Below, piece by piece: positions 1 through 7,300 of a stretch of 64,000 nt of DNA. The DNA is from Eubacteriales bacterium. Its GTDB lineage: Bacteria > Bacillota > Clostridia > Lachnospirales > Lachnospiraceae. The stretch's first letter is position 1. Each line of letters starts with the position of its first letter. A program made the translations under genes and the position numbers. The notes beneath the pieces are model-generated. The model had not been told where the DNA came from, searched no databases, and worked only from the letters and a program-made list of their open reading frames with translations. The DNA is taken from assembly GCA_030539395.1 (NCBI GenBank), contig JAUNSC010000004.1, positions 6,361-70,360 of the forward strand, read 5' to 3'.

Positions 1-647
1 TGGCAAAACTTGCATGGGATAAAACCGGCGAGCGTCTCTACGAAACTGGTGTGGACAGAGGCGTGCTGTATCCGTTTTTGGAGGGAGCATATGCGGCAGG
101 AGTTGCCTGGAATGGTCTTACCGCAGTAAATGAAAGTCCCTCTGGGGCAGAACCCACTGCTTTGTGGGCTAACAACAATAAATATGTAACTTTGATGTCA
201 GCAGAGGAACTTGGACTGACAATTGAAGCCTATACCTATCCGGAAGAGTTTGAACCGTGCGATGGTTCGGCGGAGCTTTCAGAAGGCGTTACAATCGGCC
301 AGCAGGATCGAGAACACTTCGGATTTAGTTACCGTTCTTTGATTGGTAATGATGAAAGTGGAAACAATCATGGCTACAAGATTCATCTGGTGTATGATTG
401 TCTTGCTTCACCAACAGAGAAGAACCGAAGTAGTGTAAACGATTCACCGGATGTATCACCTTTCTCGTGGGAAGTAAGCACAACGCCGGTGCCGGTAGAA
501 GGTCATAAATCAACAGCCATGCTGACAATTGACTCTACGAAAATCCCGGCAGCTAAATTGGCTACGATTGAAGAAAAACTGTATGGAACCGCCGCATCAG
601 AGCCGACACTCCCGTTACCGGATGAGATTATTGAGCTTTTGAAATAA
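1..647 (+). CDS. Phage major tail tube protein, copy 1 (first base outside window)
   Basis: The reading frame is open from the window edge; the first base of the window is the T of an ATG whose A lies just outside, so the protein begins MAKLAWDKTGER like the next gene. It is a siphophage tail-tube subunit by resemblance to copy 2 and by position just before tail chaperones and the tape measure. The core carries the family signatures SPSGAEP, EELGLTIEAYTYP and GVTIGQQDREHFGFSYR, with ...HLVYDCLASPTEK following. The C-terminus (about residues 170-215) is short and unlike copy 2. Blocks of 50-55 nt are identical to the downstream paralogue, separated by diverged stretches. Start and family are seen; the tube role is inferred from family and synteny. 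Confidence 0.8.
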   Translation, partial: AKLAWDKTGERLYETGVDRGVLYPFLEGAYAAGVAWNGLTAVNESPSGAEPTALWANNNKYVTLMSAEELGLTIEAYTYPEEFEPCDGSAELSEGVTIGQQDREHFGFSYRSLIGNDESGNNHGYKIHLVYDCLASPTEKNRSSVNDSPDVSPFSWEVSTTPVPVEGHKSTAMLTIDSTKIPAAKLATIEEKLYGTAASEPTLPLPDEIIELLK

Positions 648-660
648 AGGGGTGTTGTAA

Positions 661-1389
661 ATGGCAAAACTTGCATGGGATAAAACCGGCGAGCGTCTCT
701 ACGAAACTGGTGTGGATCGTGTGGTTTTGTATAAAAGTCGAACAAAGGGTGTGCCGTGGAATGGAGTGACCTCAATAAACGAAAGTCCCTCTGGGGCAGA
801 ACCAACATCCCTCTGGGCAAATAATGGGAAATACATGGTGCTTCTTTCTGTGGAAGAACTTGGCTTGACTATAGAAGCTTACACTTATCCGGATAATTTT
901 ATGAAATGCCTAGGGAAAGAGGAAATATCCCCAGGCGTTACAATCGGCCAGCAGGATCGTGAACATTTCGGTTTCAGTTATCGAACACTTATTGGTAACG
1001 ATGAGAATGGACAAGGCTACGGCTACAAGATTCATCTGGTGTATGATTGTCTTGCTTCACCAACAGAGAAAGAAAACGCTACGGTAAACGATTCACCGGA
1101 TGTATCACCTTTCTCGTGGGAAGTAAGCACAACGCCTGTATTTATTGAAGACCGAAAGCCAACTGCAATGATCACGCTCGATTCAACCAAGTTCAAAAAA
1201 GCAGGTCTCATGAATGCATTAAAAGGTATTGAGGACGCTTTATACGGAACCGAAAAAGGAAATGCATGGCTCCCGTTGTTTTCTGAAATTGAAGAACTGA
1301 TAGAATTTCACAGATATATGAGAGATTCTAAAGGAGATTTATTAATGGACAGTGCGGGGAAACCATTACAATCGAACACTTATGAATAA
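661..1389 (+). CDS. Phage major tail tube protein, copy 2
   Basis: This 242-residue paralogue of the preceding gene starts 13 nt after it, with a GGGGTG ribosome site. Both begin with the same residues, share the SPSGAEP, GVTIGQQDREHFGFSYR and NDSPDVSPFSWEVSTTPV blocks, and should adopt the tail-tube fold that polymerises around the tape measure. It is longer at the C-terminus, which ends with a short Asp/Ser/Gly-rich peptide (DSKGDLLMDSAGKPL) that reappears in two other virion proteins of this prophage. A terminator-like hairpin lies just behind it, as often seen after highly expressed tail-tube genes. The copies may form a mixed tube, or one may be a decoration subunit; sequence cannot tell. 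Confidence 0.82.
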   Translation: MAKLAWDKTGERLYETGVDRVVLYKSRTKGVPWNGVTSINESPSGAEPTSLWANNGKYMVLLSVEELGLTIEAYTYPDNFMKCLGKEEISPGVTIGQQDREHFGFSYRTLIGNDENGQGYGYKIHLVYDCLASPTEKENATVNDSPDVSPFSWEVSTTPVFIEDRKPTAMITLDSTKFKKAGLMNALKGIEDALYGTEKGNAWLPLFSEIEELIEFHRYMRDSKGDLLMDSAGKPLQSNTYE

Positions 1390-1405
1390 CTACATAATGT
1401 TTTGG

Positions 1406-1440
1406 AAGAGCGGTATTCAGGAATGGCTGGCCGCTCTTTT
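1406..1440 (+). terminator. Attenuating hairpin after tail-tube genes
   Basis: AAGAGCGG (1406-1413) pairs with CCGCTCTT (1431-1438), closing a 17-nt loop and followed by T residues. It probably lowers readthrough from the abundant tube protein into the chaperone genes. Confidence 0.55.
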
Positions 1441-1462
1441 ATGTTAAAAGGAGAAAAAGAAG

Positions 1463-1891
1463 ATGTTAAAGAGAACAATAACGTATCCAGACTACAACAA
1501 AATGAAAAGAACGGAAGATTTCTATTTCAACATTACTCAGGCAGAACTTATTGAAATGGAGTATACGACAACAGGCGGCTTTTCGGTGATGATCGATAAA
1601 TTAATTTCTGCTGTTGATCTTCCGGCAATTATTAAGATTATGAAAGAACTGATTCTTAAGGCATATGGAGAGAAAAGTCCGGATGGTCGCAGATTTATTA
1701 AATCACCTGAACTTTCAGAAGCGTTTTCACAGACGGAAGCGTATTCGCAATTGTTTATGGAATTGGCAACAAACTCGCAGGCAGCTTCCGATTTTATTAA
1801 TGGAATCCTACCCACTCCGAATCCGCAGCAGCAGGCAGAGATCAAAGCAGTTCTTGAAGCAAAAGGATTGCCGGGCAGATCAAATACTTAA
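1463..1891 (+). CDS. Phage tail assembly chaperone-like protein (gpG position)
   Basis: A 142-residue protein with a good AAAGGAG site, between the tail tube and the tape measure, where siphophages encode the tail assembly chaperone that coats the tape measure during tube assembly. It is alpha/beta with an acidic helical C-terminal half (ELSEAFSQTEAYSQLFMELATN) ending in a Pro/Gln-rich tail, as usual for this class. It ends before the next gene, which is in the same frame 27 nt downstream, so the classical -1 frameshift fusion is not obvious here. Function is inferred from position and size. Confidence 0.6.
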   Translation: MLKRTITYPDYNKMKRTEDFYFNITQAELIEMEYTTTGGFSVMIDKLISAVDLPAIIKIMKELILKAYGEKSPDGRRFIKSPELSEAFSQTEAYSQLFMELATNSQAASDFINGILPTPNPQQQAEIKAVLEAKGLPGRSNT

Positions 1892-1918
1892 TGACGAAAA
1901 TAATTGGAGGGACGATGG

Positions 1919-2467
1919 ATGCTGCAAATAACACTACCTGTAATCGAGGGGTGGGATGAAGAAAAGGAAGAATTTGTCATACTGGCAAAGGAACAGAAGC
2001 TGACATTAGAGCATTCTCTCGTCTCTCTTTCAAAATGGGAAATGAAATGGCATAAACCTTTTCTGACAAAGGAATCAAAGACCATTGAAGAAACCCTGGA
2101 TTATATCAGATGTATGACACTGACTCAGAATGTAAATCCGGAAGTATATAACCGTATTCAGAACGAGCACATAGATCAGGTGAATAAATATATTGAAGAT
2201 TCGATGACGGCTACGTGGTTTCGTGAAGATGAAAGGGGGACGCGGAATAGAGAGACAATCACAAGCGAAGTTATTTATTACTGGATGATTGCTTTAAATA
2301 TTCCGGTAAATTTTGAAAAGTGGCATTTGAATAGATTGCTGACCCTGATTCGGGTATGCAATGAAAATAACAAACCGAAGAAAAAGAAAACCGGCGGAAG
2401 AGAATTCCTCAGTCGGCGTCGGGCTTTGAATAATGCCCGGAAGAAAAAGTTGAATACGAAAGGATGA
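1919..2467 (+). CDS. Phage tail chaperone / minor tail protein (gpGT position)
   Basis: About 182 residues from ATG 1919, which sits 8 nt behind GGAGG (1906-1910); an upstream in-frame TTG at 1904 overlaps that site and is less likely. The protein has a mixed N-terminal part (ITLPVIEGWDEEKEEFVIL), then a helical segment (YYWMIALNIPVNFEKWHLNR) and a very basic tail (KPKKKKTGG, RRRALNNARKKK). It resembles the second product of the tail chaperone pair in Gram-positive siphophages. Its stop overlaps the region of the next start, so the two are translationally coupled. Confidence 0.55.
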   Translation: MLQITLPVIEGWDEEKEEFVILAKEQKLTLEHSLVSLSKWEMKWHKPFLTKESKTIEETLDYIRCMTLTQNVNPEVYNRIQNEHIDQVNKYIEDSMTATWFREDERGTRNRETITSEVIYYWMIALNIPVNFEKWHLNRLLTLIRVCNENNKPKKKKTGGREFLSRRRALNNARKKKLNTKG

Positions 2468-2472
2468 TGAAT

Positions 2473-3915
2473 ATGGATAAAACATCATTGGCGATTCTTA
2501 CAAATATTATCGGTGCAGTAGAATCTGGCGGACAGGTATATGGTAAGCGGAATTATGCTGCCTATGCTGGGAAAAATCAGAATTCTTCTAATGAGAAAAC
2601 GTGTACACTCGGATGGGCACAGAACTATGGTAATGAAGGAAGAACTCTTTGCAAAATGATTCTGAAAAAAGATCCGGCTGCTTTTCGGAAAGCTGATACA
2701 GCGGGTATAGAGAAAAAACTTTCTGTTGATTGGGAGAAAACGGGGTGGAATCCGACATCCAAGGAAAAGAAAGCTCTGATCTCTATCATTACAACTTCGG
2801 CGGGAAAGGAATGCCAGGATGCTCTTTTTGAGGAACTGATGGCGGCTTACATAAAAGCGGCGGAAAAATTTGGCGTTACTGACGTAAAGGCACAGATGAT
2901 GTGGTGCGAAATTGAGCATCTTGGCGGTTTGAAGCCGGTACAGAGAATTTTCAAAAGAGCTGCAAAACCGTATACTCCGGAAACAATTTATGCGTCGTTG
3001 CTGTTAGATCAGAAAGATACCAGCAATAACAATCAGGTGGGGGATAAGAAGTTTCAGAGCAGACATCAGTGCTGCGTGAAGTGGATCAACCAATATGTGA
3101 AAACAGCGACACAGATTCAAAATGGAACGGGAAGAACGGCAGAAACTCTTTTAAAAGTTTTGCGTTCATGGGTTGGATACGGCAGATCAAACGGAAAACA
3201 GAAGATCATTATTGATATTTACAATAATGATGATCCGAAGAACCTTCCTCGCGGCTACAAAGTTCAGTATGACGATTCATATTGCGACGTCACCGTATCA
3301 GCGGCAGGAATTAAAGCAAAGATGAAAGATCTGATTGGTAAAGAATGCGGCTGCGAAGAACATGTAAAGATTTTTAAGAAAATGAGTATCTGGCAGGAAA
3401 ACGGCAAGGTGGTTCCGAAAGCAGGATGGCCGATTGTATACAATTGGGATGACGCAACGCAGCCAAATGATGGGTATTCCGATCACATTGGGGTTGTGGA
3501 ATCCGTAAAAGATAACACCATCGTTGCAATCGAGGGAAATTATGGCGGAGAAGTGAAGCGTCGTTCTATTCCGGTTGGATGGGGTTACATCAGAGGATAT
3601 GCAATACCCAAATTTGAATCGAGCAGCGGACAGAACGAAGGAATTTCCAATAACGGTGGTACAACAACCTCTGGAACGACCTCTCTTTCAAGAACACCGA
3701 AATGGGTGGGAGTTGTTACTGCAAGTTCATTGAATGTCCGTAAATGGGCGGGTACAGAATATGCAAATATTAAGTCTTGGCCTATATTGGCAAAAGGAAA
3801 TCTGGTAGATGTCTGCGACAAAATCTATGATAGCAGGAATGAGATTTGGTATTATGTGCGAATTGACGGCAGAATCTATGGATTTGTGCATTCCGATTAT
3901 ATTCGGAAGAAATAA
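2473..3915 (+). CDS. Phage peptidoglycan hydrolase: lysozyme-like + CHAP + SH3
   Basis: The start is taken at ATG 2473 because AAAGG is 9-10 nt upstream; ATGs at 2464 and 2467 sit too close. Three parts are visible. Residues 1-160 look like a lysozyme/chitosanase-like hydrolase (AVESGGQVYGKRNYAAY, TLGWAQNYG) with a candidate acidic catalytic Glu in AVESGG. Residues about 260-380 form a CHAP amidase/endopeptidase with Cys in DSYCDVT, His in YSDHIGVVES and a following IEGNY. The last 70 residues are a bacterial SH3 domain (SLNVRKWAG, YGFVHSDYIRKK) that binds the wall. Its location inside the tail operon suggests a tail lysin for wall penetration or a displaced endolysin; a holin is 15 kb downstream. 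Confidence 0.8.
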   Translation: MDKTSLAILTNIIGAVESGGQVYGKRNYAAYAGKNQNSSNEKTCTLGWAQNYGNEGRTLCKMILKKDPAAFRKADTAGIEKKLSVDWEKTGWNPTSKEKKALISIITTSAGKECQDALFEELMAAYIKAAEKFGVTDVKAQMMWCEIEHLGGLKPVQRIFKRAAKPYTPETIYASLLLDQKDTSNNNQVGDKKFQSRHQCCVKWINQYVKTATQIQNGTGRTAETLLKVLRSWVGYGRSNGKQKIIIDIYNNDDPKNLPRGYKVQYDDSYCDVTVSAAGIKAKMKDLIGKECGCEEHVKIFKKMSIWQENGKVVPKAGWPIVYNWDDATQPNDGYSDHIGVVESVKDNTIVAIEGNYGGEVKRRSIPVGWGYIRGYAIPKFESSSGQNEGISNNGGTTTSGTTSLSRTPKWVGVVTASSLNVRKWAGTEYANIKSWPILAKGNLVDVCDKIYDSRNEIWYYVRIDGRIYGFVHSDYIRKK

Positions 3916-3926
3916 GGAGCAATAAA

Positions 3927-4304
3927 ATGATCACATTCAGACAAAAGGGTAATTTTTCCAAGACCACACAGTATTTTGAGCGATTGAAAGAGGTTATGAA
4001 GCTTGGGATTCTTGATAAGTATGGAAGGGAAGGAGTGGCTGCCCTTTCGTCTGCGACGCCAGTCGAATCTGGAGTAACAGCCGCATCCTGGTATTATGAA
4101 ATAGAACATTCCAAGGGTTCAGCGACTATAACTTTTTCAAATTCACATGTGAATCAAGGTGTACCGATTGCAATTATTTTACAATACGGGCATGGTACTG
4201 GAACCGGAGGCTGGGTACAGGGACGAGATTATATCAACCCTGCGATCCAGCCTATTTTTGACAAAATTGCAGAGGAAGCATGGAAGGAGGTTACGAGGCT
4301 ATGA
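3927..4304 (+). CDS. HK97 gp10-like tail completion protein
   Basis: A 125-residue protein with the usual gp10-family layout: an N-terminal helix, a central ATPVESGVTAASWYYEI segment, the beta hairpin ATITFSNSHVNQGVPIAIILQYGHGTGTGGWVQG (key residues Q-Y-G-H-G) and a C-terminal helix (INPAIQPIFDKIAEEAW). Members act in head-tail joining or tail completion. The usual place is before the tail tube gene; here it lies between the lysin and the tape measure, an unusual order. Its stop overlaps the tape-measure ATG in an ATGA arrangement. Confidence 0.65.
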   Translation: MITFRQKGNFSKTTQYFERLKEVMKLGILDKYGREGVAALSSATPVESGVTAASWYYEIEHSKGSATITFSNSHVNQGVPIAIILQYGHGTGTGGWVQGRDYINPAIQPIFDKIAEEAWKEVTRL

Positions 4305-7300
4305 GTAAGACAATTGACGAGCGAGTCGTCGAGATGCGGTTTGACAATAAGCAGTTCGAGAGCAATGTTCAGACAAGCTTATCAACAATTGATAAGTTAA
4401 AACAGAGTTTAAATTTATCCGGAGCATCGAAAGGGCTGGAAAATGTCAGCGCGGCGGCTAAGAACGTGAATATGTCAGGTCTTACTGGAGCCGTTGAAAC
4501 CGTTCATGCAAGATTTTCAGCATTTGAAGTAATGGCGGTCACTGCACTTGCCAACATTACAAATTCAGCGGTCAACGCCGGCAAACAGATACTGTCAGCA
4601 CTGACGATCGAACCAGTTAAGTCGGGGTTTGAAGAATATGAAACGCAGATCAATGCTATTCAGACAATTTTGGCTAATACGGAGAGCAAAGGCAGTACAT
4701 TAAGAGATGTAAGTCAGGCACTTGATGAGTTGAATCACTATGCCGATATGACCATTTACAATTTCACAGAAATGACCCGTAATATCGGTACTTTTACCGC
4801 GGCAGGCGTAGATTTGGAGACTTCTGTTTCGGCAATCAAGGGTATTGCGAACCTGGCGGCTGTTTCCGGCTCCACCTCTCAGCAAGCCAGCACTGCTATG
4901 TATCAGCTTTCTCAGGCACTTGCCGCTGGTACAGTGAAATTACAGGATTGGAATTCTGTTGTCAATGCAGGTATGGGCGGTCAGGTATTTCAAGATGCTT
5001 TAAAGGAAACAGCCCGTGTTCATGATATCGCAATTGACGATATGATTGAAAAAGAAGGAAGCTTTCGAGAAACGCTTAGTAAAGGATGGCTTACTTCAGA
5101 AATCCTTACGGAGACGCTTTCGAAATTTACCGGAGATTTATCTGAAGCGCAGTTACAATCAATGGGCTATACGGAAGAACAGATTGCTTCTATCATCAAA
5201 ATGGGGCAGACTGCCAATGATGCTGCCACCAAAGTAAAGACTCTTACACAGCTATTTGACACGTTAAAAGAAGCGGCTCAGTCCGGGTGGACAAAAACCT
5301 GGGAACTGATTGTCGGAGACTTTGATGAATCAAAAGAACTGTTTACAGGTATATCGGATGCTCTCAGCAAATTTATTAACGTTTCGGCTGACCGGAGAAA
5401 TAATTTACTGGAAGGAGCGTTATCCAATAACTGGGATAAATTAATTTCTAAAATTAATGAGGCTGGAATCGAAACAACTGATTTTGAGGAGAAGCTAAAA
5501 AGTATGGTTTCTTCCCATGGATTTGATGTTGATAAGCTGATTGAAGAATATGGTTCACTGGAAAAAGCTTTTCAGAGCGGCGCTGTTTCTTCGGATATTT
5601 TAAAAGAAGCCGTTAATGGGCTGAAATCCGAAATGATAGATTTGAATTCTATACAAAGAGAACTGCGAAAAGGAGATGCTGGTGAAGATGTAAAAAGAGC
5701 TCAGGAAGCTCTGGAAAAATTGGGGTTCGATATAGGAAAAACCGGGGTTGATGGAATACTTGGTTCAGCTACAGAAGAAGCAATCAAAGCTTTTCAGGAA
5801 TTGAATGGCATTGAGATCACTGGCATTATTGATGAAAATACGTTGAATGCTTTGAAAGAAGCAACGACTACTACTGAAACATTAGTCGGAAATGTGGACG
5901 AATTTATTGATGGTATTACAGAACTTGGCGGACGAGAGAAGATTATCGAATCTTTCAAAAATATTCTGAAAACGCTTGGCGATACGGTAAAACCAGTAAA
6001 GGATGCTTTTAAAGAAATATTTCCACCGGTAACTGTAGATCAGGTCGGAAATGCAATTGACAAGTTTCATTCTTTTACAGAAAAACTTAAGCTCAGCGAG
6101 GAGACAGCAGATAAACTTAAACGGACATTTAAAGGTGCATTTTCTATTCTTGATCTTTTTGGAAAAGGCATAAAAGCGTTGATATCCCCTATTGGGGATT
6201 TTTTTGGTTCAGGAGGAGTCAATGGTATTGTTGATGCTTTCCTTGGCATTACGGCATCAATTGGCGATTTCTTTACATCTCTTAACGAGGGTGCTGGAAC
6301 GGGCGCCTTCTTTAGTGTTTTGTCAGATGGTATTTCTAATTTCTTTGGGGAAATCGCTGAGGTTATAAATCCGGCAGTAGATGGGATAGAAACGTTTGGG
6401 GATGTCTTTTCTTATGTTGGAACAGTTGTTTCCAATGGGGCTGGAAAAATTGGAGAAGGAATAAAAAGTGTCTTTACGTGGATTTCAGACAACGTTTCTG
6501 CGGGCGATATTTTCGCAGGTTTGGCTGGTGGTGGCATATTTGTTTTAGCAAAAAAGATTTCTGGTGTTTTTGATACGATTCGTGAAGCTTTGGATAAACT
6601 TTTCAAAAAAGGTGAGAGCGGAAAAATAAAGGAACAGTTTTCTGATATTTTAGGCTCAGTAAAAGATTCGATTGCGGCTTTCACTTCTGGAATTAAAGTG
6701 GCTTCTCTTATAGGAATTGCGGCTGCAATCGGAATTTTATCAGTTGCCCTTAATTCGATATCGAAACTAGAACCAGGAAAACTGACAAATTCATTAGGTG
6801 CAATCGGCGTAATGTTTGCCATGTTGAGTTTGACACTGAAATCAGTCACAAAGACCTTAACGAAATTTGATTCTAAAGGTTTAATAAAAGCTGGTGTGTC
6901 TTTGGTTCTTATTGCCACAGCGGTAAACATATTTGCGGGGGCTTTAAAAGATTTATCTGGTATGTCTGCCGCTGATATGGGAAAGGGACTTGTAGGACTT
7001 GGCGTAGGTTTGGTTGAACTGTCGGCGGCACTTAAAATCATTAATAATTCAAAAATATCTCTTTCGACAAGCGTTGCGATCGTAGCGCTGGCGCAAGGAT
7101 GTAAAATGCTTGCGGATGCTCTTTCTAAGTTCAGCGTCCTTTCATGGGATGAAATCGCAAGAGGTCTTACTGCGATGGGCGGTGCATTAGCCGAGCTTAC
7201 TGCCTCTCTCGCCGTTCTTAGTAAAGCTGGCGGTTTTGGCTCTTTGCTCGGAGCTACAGGAATGTTAGTAGCTGTTCAATCCCTTGACGAGATATCCGAA

